DNA of 64,000 nt, taken from assembly GCA_030696775.1 (NCBI GenBank), contig JAUYRN010000027.1:186001-250000 (forward strand), given 5' to 3'. Positions 43,967 through 51,537 of this stretch are shown piece after piece. Each line of letters opens with the position of its first letter. Position 1 is the first letter of the stretch. A program made the translations under genes and the position numbers. Under the pieces are notes generated by a model. It was given only the letters and a program-made list of their open reading frames with translations, searched no databases and had not been told where the DNA came from. This stretch comes from Sulfuricurvum sp. (GTDB lineage Bacteria > Campylobacterota > Campylobacteria > Campylobacterales > Sulfurimonadaceae).

Positions 43967-44275
43967 TTAGCTAATATTTTTATGTAACGTTGTAATACTA
44001 TCTTTCGAGCCTAATCCTCTTTGATTTAACTCACTAAACTTCGCTAATTTTTCACTTAACGTTGTAATACTATCTTTCGAGCCTAATCCTTTTTCAGACA
44101 AAGATGTATTCATAACTTTCATTGAGTTTGAAAGTTCTTTTCCTACATCAGCCCATGCACTACTTATAGTTGCTGGAGCGATGTTTTTAAAAAGAGAAAT
44201 CTTATTTTGTATGTCCATTGATTTAGCTATGCCTTGCATATAGCTATTCTTTAACTCTTCTAATGTTATTGACAT
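43967..44275 (-). CDS. Hypothetical 102-residue protein with duplicated C-terminal motif
   Basis: AAGGAG five bases before ATG 44275 supports translation. It is predicted mostly helical, without signal peptide or membrane segment. GLGSKDSITTL occurs twice, 24 residues apart, produced by an exact 34-base direct repeat. No family recognised. It precedes DUF2335 by 27 bases and both are enclosed by repeats A and B. Confidence 0.6.
   Translation of the reverse strand: MSITLEELKNSYMQGIAKSMDIQNKISLFKNIAPATISSAWADVGKELSNSMKVMNTSLSEKGLGSKDSITTLSEKLAKFSELNQRGLGSKDSITTLHKNIS
43985..44090. repeat. Exact 34-bp direct repeat, two copies
   Basis: 43985-44018 and 44057-44090 are identical over 34 bases and start 72 bases apart, a whole number of codons, so the 102-residue gene stays in frame. 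Confidence 0.9.
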
Positions 44276-44557
44276 TCTATCTCCTTCATTGAGTCTGATT
44301 TTTTCAAAAGATATTTCGGGATTTACATTTTCAGTAATAATATTGATTTAATCTTTCTGAATAATTTTTAAAAGGTCCACCATTCTGACTTGCTTTTTTA
44401 CACTTCTAATCGCTGTGTTTAAAATTGTATCACTAACTAGTATAATTGTGGTAGTAGTAAGTACAACGTAAGCCGAATTCGAAAACCTTGCAATTACCGC
44501 GTTTATCGCTATAGTGTGACAGAAATGTTATAATTAATGTCACTATTTATTTGATTA
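44276..44557. other. AT-rich intergenic stretch between cargo modules
   Basis: 282 bases between the 102-residue gene and the 257-residue gene, both on the minus strand. Apart from repeat B (44472-44526) I see no gene, no clear promoter and no terminator hairpin. Confidence 0.5.
44472..44526. repeat. Direct repeat B flanking the DUF2335 gene pair
   Basis: Second copy of the 55-56 base repeat described at 43305-43360, in the same orientation and 1.17 kb away. Confidence 0.8.
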
Positions 44558-45331
44558 TTAATTAACTTCCAATTTTATTTTATAGTTATTATGTATTGGT
44601 GAATCCACCGAGCTGAAAAACAAGTCAGAATCTACATCATATAAATAATCATTTTTCTTATTTATTACAATTCTTTGAAGCCATGATTTTTTAGACGTGA
44701 TATAAAATATCATTATTAAATTTTGATCTTTTTGTATATCATATAAATATTGTGTCGACAGATGACCTACGTTAGATTTAGTAACTCCATTAGCAAACAA
44801 TTTATTATCTTTCACATTAAAATTTCCAAATTGTAATTTTATATCAACAAAAGTTAGTGGTGCATTGCCATGATGTATAAAGTCAATTGGCATTATTAAG
44901 AATGAATCATTTTTTACTTTATGTATATGATAAAAATATGTTTCGTTTAATTTACCTTCTAAATATGAATCTTCTTCATTGATGACATTTAAAAGATTGT
45001 TTGTTCTATCTTCTACGGTTATAATCAAATTTTTTAATCTTTCTTCAACATTCACAAAACTTTTTTCTACCTTCATCTGCTTGGTAACTCGAAAAAATTG
45101 TGCATTCAGCCAACTTAAAAAGAAAAATGTTGCTGCAAAGGTTCCTACAGCCGTAGTAAGGTATTCATCACTCTTCTTTGCATATAGTGTCCAAATTATT
45201 GATGCAATAAATGGAAGCCAATATTCTTTAAGTAATTGTTTAAAAATCTCCTTGATGCTTATATTATTATCTGACTTTCGAAAAATAGGAATCTTACTTA
45301 TATATTTATTTAGAAGTAGCTTTATTTTCAT
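44558..45331 (-). CDS. Two-TM membrane protein of unknown function, coupled to a nuclease-like gene
   Basis: 257 residues. Two hydrophobic segments near 36-52 (YWLPFIASIIWTLYA) and 58-82 (LTTAVGTFAATFFFLSWL) follow a short basic N-terminus. A coiled-coil-like stretch (EERLKNLIITVEDRTNNLL) and a beta-rich cytoplasmic or periplasmic domain of about 130 residues complete it. The ATG overlaps the stop of the upstream nuclease-like gene (ATGA), so the two are made together. I do not recognise the family; a membrane effector of a defence module is a reasonable guess. Confidence 0.6.
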   Translation of the reverse strand: MKIKLLLNKYISKIPIFRKSDNNISIKEIFKQLLKEYWLPFIASIIWTLYAKKSDEYLTTAVGTFAATFFFLSWLNAQFFRVTKQMKVEKSFVNVEERLKNLIITVEDRTNNLLNVINEEDSYLEGKLNETYFYHIHKVKNDSFLIMPIDFIHHGNAPLTFVDIKLQFGNFNVKDNKLFANGVTKSNVGHLSTQYLYDIQKDQNLIMIFYITSKKSWLQRIVINKKNDYLYDVDSDLFFSSVDSPIHNNYKIKLEVN

Positions 45332-46743
45332 TCGTTTGCTTCTTTTTTAATAGGAGGGAATTTTATTATTTCTCCATATGTATTTTTGAAGCATTCTCTT
45401 ACTTTTTTGGCATATATTTTATTTTTTGACTGTTTTAAATATTTGACTACTTCAAAAAGTTCATGAGTATTAACCAAGGCAATACCAGTTCTTTTCGCAG
45501 CATCAAGAGCTTTTTGAGTAAAAAACTCTTTTCTATCTTGCGGATGTATTAATCTATATGGGTTCCCAAAAAGAATACCTTTGGCATATTTTGACACTTC
45601 TTCTCTTGCAAAATCTTCTTGAATATTCGATTCAAGTTGTCTAAATTTTGTAATTGCTATGGGTGCATTATCCTTACCTTCTGCTTCTCCAATAAATCTG
45701 CCTTCTTTTGATTCAAAAACTATATCGAATTCAGAGTTACCATCATCGTAGTTTTCTGCAGTAAACCCAATAACCTGCAATGCTTCTATAATTGCATTTT
45801 CGAGTGGTTTCCCATTTTCGAATAAAAGTTTTTTTGATAATATTTCTTTTTGTAATTCGGATTTTTTTAAATCAATTTTAGTTTGAATCATGACTAATTG
45901 ATTTTCAAGTATCTCTATTTCAGATAAGTACTTTTTTTCCATTTCTAGCTGAAACTGTTGCTCATTTAACCAAGTAGGTGAAGGTGTCTCTTGACTTTCG
46001 GATTTTAAAGATTTATCTATTGCTATAATCTGGCTTAACAATTGTTTACCAAATTGGATAGCTATTGAAGTCCATACTTTTGTCTTCCCGTCTAAATTCA
46101 TCTTATAAAAATTATCTGGCAGGTTTAAAGGTGGAAGAAAAAGAATTGTACCTCCATTATTATTACGTAAGATAGCTCCAACTGTTTTATCCCCTATTTT
46201 TGTCTGTATTAATGGCTTTGCTTGCTTAGTTTCAAAATACAATTCATATTCACAAATATCTTTAACAACCTCCCAATACCCTTTAATTAGTGTTGCATCT
46301 TTGGTAAATTTTATATTTTTTCCTTTTGCTATTTTTTTGTTAGTAAAATTAAATGGAATCATTATATAACTATCTATAAGATCTACTATATGTGTTGTTT
46401 TCATATTTCTTCCAGTTCCTGAATATTCCTTTCTACCTGTCTGATAGTATACTTCTTCGTATGCTCTTGTAAAAATGAAAATTGTTTTGCCATGTTCATA
46501 TGATGTTTTAAGTTCTTCCTGCCAATGTTTTATTGATTCCAAACACTGGGTTGTGCTTGCTTCTGATAAACTTGCTTTTCCATTATATGTGCCATTAATA
46601 TAATCTGTTTGATAAACAAGATTAGGTTCAAATAATACAATATCAGCGTCAAGTAGTGAAATGTTTGAATTAAAACTTTTTGGTTCAAAAATATCTTGTG
46701 TAGGAAGTTGCAGACCAACTGTATAAATTATTTTTATTGCCAT
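45328..46743 (-). CDS. PD-(D/E)xK nuclease-like protein with N-terminal sensor-like domain
   Basis: About 471 residues from ATG 46743 (AAAGG nine bases upstream). The first 250 residues look like an alpha/beta domain (LLDADIVLFEPNL, GKTIFIFTRAYEEV, GGTILFLPPLNLP). A coiled coil lies near 275-320. The C-terminal domain has LENAIIEALQVIGF, Asp in EFDIVF near 339 and an E-x-K in IGEAEGK near 353-355, the layout of PD-(D/E)xK restriction-type nucleases, then a helix ending LVNTHELFEVVKYL. It would cut or bind nucleic acid. Coupled to a membrane protein in an element cargo region, it looks like part of an anti-phage module. Confidence 0.6.
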   Translation of the reverse strand: MAIKIIYTVGLQLPTQDIFEPKSFNSNISLLDADIVLFEPNLVYQTDYINGTYNGKASLSEASTTQCLESIKHWQEELKTSYEHGKTIFIFTRAYEEVYYQTGRKEYSGTGRNMKTTHIVDLIDSYIMIPFNFTNKKIAKGKNIKFTKDATLIKGYWEVVKDICEYELYFETKQAKPLIQTKIGDKTVGAILRNNNGGTILFLPPLNLPDNFYKMNLDGKTKVWTSIAIQFGKQLLSQIIAIDKSLKSESQETPSPTWLNEQQFQLEMEKKYLSEIEILENQLVMIQTKIDLKKSELQKEILSKKLLFENGKPLENAIIEALQVIGFTAENYDDGNSEFDIVFESKEGRFIGEAEGKDNAPIAITKFRQLESNIQEDFAREEVSKYAKGILFGNPYRLIHPQDRKEFFTQKALDAAKRTGIALVNTHELFEVVKYLKQSKNKIYAKKVRECFKNTYGEIIKFPPIKKEANE

Positions 46744-46853
46744 ATATACATACCTTTTTTTTCTCAATATCAGTAATAGAAATATTATAGTCAAATCATG
46801 ATAAACTTAAATAATTAAAAATTACGAAAATAAATTTTTGTTAAAGAATATAT

Positions 46854-47936
46854 ATGAAAATTATAAAATTATTTTATTTTCCATTTCATCTACTAAGTTG
46901 GCTATCTAAGTTTACATTTTTAGTTCTTATTGAGATTTTCATCTATCCAATCAATACGCATCTTTTTAAAAAGAAGCAAATAAAAAACGTTGATGAACTT
47001 ACTGAAGATGAAAAAAATCAACTTGAAGATTGTTATAAAAAGATATATGAAAAATTCAATATCGAAAAGGGGCATAAAACTGAATTTTTAGACTCTTTAA
47101 ATTACTTTGCTTCTTTAGATTCTCGTGTAATTTATGACTCTACAAGCAATCAACTTTGCCCCATTAATTTACAATATATTTTCATACTCTTCGAACAAGC
47201 CTTAGAGGGATCAAAATTACTCGATAGTGTTTCAAAAGATGATAAGTCAGTCGCCTATTATGAAGCATCAAGTAAGATTGACGATCTTGTAAAAATGTAT
47301 AAAGATCGGCTCAATGCAAAAAATGAGCAAGAGCTTCTTCTTAAGGCTACAAAAAATGAGTTTAGATTGAAAAAATGGATTGCTCATATGAGAAAAATTC
47401 ATCATTTATTTTTTAATATGTATCTTTTGTTTCTAACTCTCTTTCCACCTGATAAGTTTAAAATGAATAAAAAGGATCGTGAACTTTTACCTCTTATGAA
47501 AAATCTATTTTCATTTTATCGTCTAGGTCATGCAACACCAAAACAAATACACAAAAGTATGGCAATTCAGATTTACAAATTATATGAAATGCATGATAAT
47601 GTTAAAAGAGATCAGCTAAAAGACAAGATTGGTGACTTAATTGACTATGTAATGCACACAGATACACCATACAAAAATTTTAATGACATCGATCAGGAAG
47701 CATACATAAAGAACATTGTGCAGGAATTTTTGGTGTTTGATTGTCATACTGACACTTCACGCCATCAGATGAAGAGCTTTAAGCGCTATTTTGTTTATAA
47801 AAATACCATTTATCCTTGGTGGTTACCTAGATTTATTCGCACTAAAATTTTTAATAGATTTCTTGATACACCCCTTTTAATGTACCGTAGGATGGCGTTT
47901 ATGACTTTTTTCGGATTTTTATCGAAAAAAAAATAA
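46854..47936 (+). CDS. Hypothetical membrane-associated protein, 360 residues
   Basis: Begins with a hydrophobic region (IKLFYFPFHLLSWLSKFTFLVL) and then is mostly helical and charged, with a second hydrophobic patch near 185-200 (HHLFFNMYLLFLTLFPP). The C-terminus is basic and aromatic. Codon use is very AT-rich like the rest of the cargo. It is divergent from the nuclease-like gene, sharing the 110-base gap between them. No family recognised. Confidence 0.6.
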   Translation: MKIIKLFYFPFHLLSWLSKFTFLVLIEIFIYPINTHLFKKKQIKNVDELTEDEKNQLEDCYKKIYEKFNIEKGHKTEFLDSLNYFASLDSRVIYDSTSNQLCPINLQYIFILFEQALEGSKLLDSVSKDDKSVAYYEASSKIDDLVKMYKDRLNAKNEQELLLKATKNEFRLKKWIAHMRKIHHLFFNMYLLFLTLFPPDKFKMNKKDRELLPLMKNLFSFYRLGHATPKQIHKSMAIQIYKLYEMHDNVKRDQLKDKIGDLIDYVMHTDTPYKNFNDIDQEAYIKNIVQEFLVFDCHTDTSRHQMKSFKRYFVYKNTIYPWWLPRFIRTKIFNRFLDTPLLMYRRMAFMTFFGFLSKKK

Positions 47937-48059
47937 AAACTTCTTTTTGAAAAATAAAAAATCTTCGAGATATCCCTGCTCGCTATGTGATACTGCCTAC
48001 ACAAATTTGTAATACACCCTCCAAAGCGCTTTGGTTAATTCATCCATAAGGGATTACCC

Positions 48060-48317
48060 ATGTTAAAACTAAAAGCCGTTCTATTGAACACATATAAGTC
48101 AAATGACTTTACAGATAAAGAAACAGGTGCGATCACTAAAGGTCGTAATAAAATACAGTTGCTCATTGAAAAGCCATTAAAAAACGCTGGTGTTAAAAAA
48201 GAGCTTATTGATCTTTCCATACCCGAAGAGAAACTGCCCAAGTATCTCGGCATGGAAGGCAAACAAGTAGAAGTCGATGTTTCCTACTTTGGAGACTGCA
48301 AATTCTTCGGTATCTAA
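48060..48317 (+). CDS. Small protein, possible phage-type ssDNA-binding protein
   Basis: 85 residues. Beta-rich, with KLKAVLLNTYKSNDF, TGAITKGRNKIQLLI and a C-terminal EGKQVEVDVSYFGDCKFFG, which resembles the small OB-like ssDNA-binding proteins encoded before Rep genes in filamentous phages and small integrative elements. The Rep gene follows after 322 bases. Identification is by general pattern and context only. Confidence 0.45.
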   Translation: MLKLKAVLLNTYKSNDFTDKETGAITKGRNKIQLLIEKPLKNAGVKKELIDLSIPEEKLPKYLGMEGKQVEVDVSYFGDCKFFGI

Positions 48318-48639
48318 TAAAGAAAGCGAAAGGGTTTCGCCCTTTCGATTGCGAACGGGTGTGCGAGAGGTCGATGTGCGCGGTTGACGCGCTACGAGAC
48401 ATGGAGCAAAGACCGTTTCAAACAATCATAATAGGGTGAAAAACTAAACACCTCTAATAAAAGATAGGAGTGCTTTGATTCGGTAGGATCTGCACACTAC
48501 GTGTGTGGAAGACCGAGCAAGGTACTTCTATTTTAGCTCAGGGGGTTCTAGTAACACCCCCTGACATAAGTCAGTAAAAAATTCATTCTTCTCTCTTTAA
48601 AAATATAAAGTTGACGTTTTACGTCGAAAGGAAAAACCT
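48318..48639 (+). other. Structured non-coding region, candidate replication origin
   Basis: 322 bases with no convincing gene but several hairpins: 48327-48334/48340-48347 (8 bp, loop TTTCG), a CACAC/GTGTG pair near 48493-48505, and 48539-48546/48556-48563 (8 bp, nine-base loop). The first may simply terminate the ssDNA-binding gene. The cluster directly before a rolling-circle-type Rep gene is where a double-strand origin could lie. Confidence 0.4.
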
Positions 48640-49944
48640 ATGCAAGATAGTCATGTCAAAAATATACCCTTTGCTAGTGGTATTGACGCACTCTATTACT
48701 TTGCACACAGTGGTGCTTTTTATGATCGGCTCTATGAGGATATCCTCAATCAGATCGAAGATAAAAAAGCTTATTTCAAATCTCTCAATTATCAGTATGC
48801 TGATAATGACATTATCATCTCTATCAATGGGATTGATGTTGTTTACAGTGGAATGGGAAGAGACGGTTTTCATTGGTTTAATCATGAGTTCTTTCGATCA
48901 GGATTCAAAGACCCTGAGAAGGCTATGAACATTCATAACATACGAATACAGCTCAATGCCGTAGGAATCTATACGATTGGCTTAAAACCGCTTATAGAGT
49001 ACGTGAACACTAAGTTTCTAGGTGAATACACGATGAGAGTATTTCCCATCACACGAATCGATGTGAATATGTTCATTCAACATGATTTCAAGTATTTGAA
49101 AAAAGAGATGATCCTCTCTAAAAAGCAAACCCACTCTGCCAACATCGGGGAACGATCCAGTGGGTATGAACTCGAAACCTACTATGTGGGAAAGAAACCA
49201 TTTTTGCTTCGTATCTACAACAAACGTAAAGAACTGCAAACGGCTTCTGCTATTAAGCAAGAGATCATGCGTAACTATTTCGGTGTTAATGGTTTTGATA
49301 TTAAAGAGCCAATCTTTAACGTTGAGTTTGAGATGCACAGAGAGTATTTAAAGACCTTTGGTATTGATACCGTCGATGATGCGTTACAACGTGCTGAGAG
49401 TCTTTTTAAACAGTCGTGTGAGCTTATCAAGCTTATTGATATTGAAAGTATCAGTGAGAAGCAACTGAACTCCTGCAACCGTAAACGTGCTGACGTATTG
49501 CCTATATGGGAATACATCAAAGAAAACTATTCCATTACAGAGTTTATGCAGATTGATACACCTTTGGAGAAGGTTGAAAAGATCAGTTTCCGATTTAGCT
49601 TGCAAGATGCAGAGAAATCGATTAAAAAAGTCATTACCCGTTTGATCATACATCAGAATGAACCGACGATGCTTTTCTTCTTGGACGTACTGCAAAAAGC
49701 TAGAGATGAGTTTGAGCTACGTAAACACATGAAAAACTTGCATGAAGATCATCAGGAGAAACCGACGTTTGAAGATGAACTCAAAACCTACAGCGATGAG
49801 GGTTTATGGAGTTTGGATGAAAAGCTATCCATTGAGATAAATGGTCTAGCAATGGATTCTCCTCTATATGATAAGTTGACTTATCAATACAGCGCATTGG
49901 TTGATGAGATGCAAGAACGTGATCTTATCAAGATGCCGTTTTAG
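48640..49944 (+). CDS. Rolling-circle-type replication initiator (Rep_trans / RstA-like)
   Basis: 434 residues, GAAAGG before ATG 48640. FPITRIDVNMFI and PFLLRIYNKRKELQ are the conserved blocks of the replication initiation factor family found in filamentous phages, staphylococcal-type plasmids and ICEs. DGFHWFNHEFF near residue 75 is also family-like. The protein would nick a specific origin and start strand displacement replication of the excised element. It is followed after nine bases by the HTH gene. Confidence 0.75.
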   Translation: MQDSHVKNIPFASGIDALYYFAHSGAFYDRLYEDILNQIEDKKAYFKSLNYQYADNDIIISINGIDVVYSGMGRDGFHWFNHEFFRSGFKDPEKAMNIHNIRIQLNAVGIYTIGLKPLIEYVNTKFLGEYTMRVFPITRIDVNMFIQHDFKYLKKEMILSKKQTHSANIGERSSGYELETYYVGKKPFLLRIYNKRKELQTASAIKQEIMRNYFGVNGFDIKEPIFNVEFEMHREYLKTFGIDTVDDALQRAESLFKQSCELIKLIDIESISEKQLNSCNRKRADVLPIWEYIKENYSITEFMQIDTPLEKVEKISFRFSLQDAEKSIKKVITRLIIHQNEPTMLFFLDVLQKARDEFELRKHMKNLHEDHQEKPTFEDELKTYSDEGLWSLDEKLSIEINGLAMDSPLYDKLTYQYSALVDEMQERDLIKMPF

Positions 49945-49953
49945 GAGCATATC

Positions 49954-50136
49954 ATGAATGAAAGATGGTTATCACCTACACAACTAGAAGAGATGTTTGG
50001 AATAAAAAAGAAAACCCAAGACGTATGGAGACACAAAAAGAAGCTTCCATACTCCAAGCTTGGCGGGTTTGTGTACTACGATATTGAAAAAATCCATATA
50101 CTTTTGGAGCAACACTCTATAGAAATTACTATATAA
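49954..50136 (+). CDS. Excisionase-like small HTH protein
   Basis: 60 residues, TAGGAGC before the ATG. WLSPTQLEEMFGIKKKTQDVW is a MerR/AlpA-type helix-turn-helix and KLPYSKLGGFVYYDIEKI its wing, as in excisionases and small element regulators. It lies 104 bases from the tRNA gene with the arm repeats between. It may direct excision or control the integrase. Confidence 0.75.
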   Translation: MNERWLSPTQLEEMFGIKKKTQDVWRHKKKLPYSKLGGFVYYDIEKIHILLEQHSIEITI

Positions 50137-50148
50137 ACCAATAATGAG

Positions 50149-50168
50149 GGTGTACCTAAAGGTGTACC
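50149..50168 (+). repeat. Right arm-type repeat pair GGTGTACC
   Basis: GGTGTACC at 50149-50156 and 50161-50168, again twelve bases apart, matching the left pair including the following ATTGAAA-like bases. Confidence 0.6.
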
Positions 50169-50239
50169 TATTGAAAACTTAAGCGGTTTTGTTATTATTC
50201 TAAAAGCTCTATGAGTACGGTGATTGTGAGGTTTTAAGG

Positions 50240-50315
50240 TGGTGGGTCAAGCAGGATTTGAACCTGCGACAACTCCGTTATGAGCGGAGGGCTCTAACCA
50301 CTGAACTATTGACCC
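50240..50315 (-). tRNA. tRNA with CAU anticodon (elongator Met or Ile2)
   Basis: 76 bases including an encoded CCA. Acceptor GGGTCAA/TTGACCC, D-stem GTTC/GAGC, anticodon stem CTCCG/CGGAG with loop CTCATAA, and T-stem GCAGG/CCTGC all pair. The anticodon CAT could be elongator methionine or lysidine-modified isoleucine; I cannot decide which. The 3' part was supplied by the integrated element. Confidence 0.92.
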
Positions 50316-50349
50316 ATGAAAGTGGAGCGCAATTATAAGCACTCTTAGA

Positions 50350-51459
50350 TTAGACGAAGCTTTTTTTACCAACATTATCGTACATATATCGAAAACGATA
50401 GGCTAAGAGGTTCTCCATAACAGCGAATAACACCATAAAGTTTACAAAACTGCTCCCTCCATAACTAAACATCGGTAATGGAACTCCTACTACCGGGGCA
50501 AGTCCCATGGTCATGGCGATATTAATACTCATATAGATAAAGACAAGCAGTGATAGACCACCAGAGACCACCTTGGTATAATAATCAGCTGACCAGGAGG
50601 AAATCATCAATAACTGTATAATCAAAGCAGCATATAAAGAGATCAATACAAATGCACCAAAAAATCCAAAGCGCTCAACAACATAAGCAAAAATAAAATC
50701 ACTCGATGCAATAGGGAGAAATTTCATCTGTGTTTGGGTGGCATCCGCCTTTTCTTTACCAAAAAATCCTCCTGAACCAATCGCGATTATGGATTGCTCG
50801 ACGTGATAGCTCGGCTTTTCACCGACAAAATCGGTCAAACGCTGTTTCTGGTAATCGTGCAACTGGGTATAAATCAATGGGAGCGATATCACAAATACTA
50901 CTCCAAGTCCAAGCCAAACTTTCCAATGAACCCCAACGATAAATAAAATACCGAACCCAAGCAACGCCAATACAGTTGCTGTACCAAGATCAGGCTCTTT
51001 GGCAATCAAGAAAAAAGGCAACATTATAAAAAACGAAAGTTTCAAAAATGCTTTTACTCCATAACCCTCACGAGGTGGTGGATTACGGCTGATGAGATAG
51101 GCAAGCATCAAGACAAATGCAGGTTTTAAAAGCTCTGAAGGCTGAAGAGTAAAATGGACAAACGGTATCTCAATCCAACGTTTTGCTCCTAATCTTGCAT
51201 GACCCACAAACTCAACTGCGATCAAAAGAAGAATACTTCCCCAGTACGCAATAGGTATCAACCAAAACATCCGCCGAATCGGTAATAAAAAAAGGGTAAT
51301 AAATACGCCAATACCAATACTGACGTACGTTAAATGCTTTTGTCCCAATACTGGATGAATCTCATAAATCAGCCAACCTGATAAAAAAACAATAGGAATC
51401 AGCAACGCAACAGTTACATAGTCAAAATGTGCTAGAATTCGTCGATCAATATTAAGCAA
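50350..51459 (-). CDS. rodA: RodA, peptidoglycan polymerase of cell elongation
   Basis: 369 residues with about ten transmembrane helices. SEDS-family blocks include FTLQPSELLKPAFVLML, AKEPDLGTATVLALLG and a conserved GLAPVVGVPLPMFSYGGSS. Length and the start HFDYVTVALLIPIVFLSGWL fit RodA rather than FtsW. It polymerises glycan strands with a class B PBP during rod growth. The gene is alone, next to the tRNA. Confidence 0.9.
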   Translation of the reverse strand: MLNIDRRILAHFDYVTVALLIPIVFLSGWLIYEIHPVLGQKHLTYVSIGIGVFITLFLLPIRRMFWLIPIAYWGSILLLIAVEFVGHARLGAKRWIEIPFVHFTLQPSELLKPAFVLMLAYLISRNPPPREGYGVKAFLKLSFFIMLPFFLIAKEPDLGTATVLALLGFGILFIVGVHWKVWLGLGVVFVISLPLIYTQLHDYQKQRLTDFVGEKPSYHVEQSIIAIGSGGFFGKEKADATQTQMKFLPIASSDFIFAYVVERFGFFGAFVLISLYAALIIQLLMISSWSADYYTKVVSGGLSLLVFIYMSINIAMTMGLAPVVGVPLPMFSYGGSSFVNFMVLFAVMENLLAYRFRYMYDNVGKKSFV

Positions 51460-51537
51460 TTGAATTGTCTCATTTATTATTAAATTTTTTGTTCACTTGA
51501 ATTGTAGCATAACCCAACTATTCCACCAAGGAGATCG

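Larger units (their letters stand above)
41991..50315. mobile_element. Integrative element of about 8.2 kb in a CAU tRNA gene
   Basis: The element lies between a 3' tRNA fragment at 41991-42036 and the intact tRNA at 50240-50315. It encodes a tyrosine recombinase near one end and an excisionase-like HTH near the other, a rolling-circle-type Rep, a possible ssDNA-binding protein and AT-rich cargo genes. Matching GGTGTACC repeat pairs lie inside both ends. No coat, assembly, Zot or conjugation gene is visible, so it is a small self-replicating integrative element or satellite rather than a full filamentous prophage. Confidence 0.8.

Noticed and set aside
43305-44526. Integron attC sites
   Set aside because: The ends resemble GTTRRRY only loosely, there is no matching RYYYAAC partner, and no integron integrase is present. 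Kept only as direct repeats.
42187-50136. Filamentous (inovirus) prophage
   Set aside because: Rep and a possible ssDNA-binding protein fit, but no coat proteins, Zot-like ATPase or secretin can be found.
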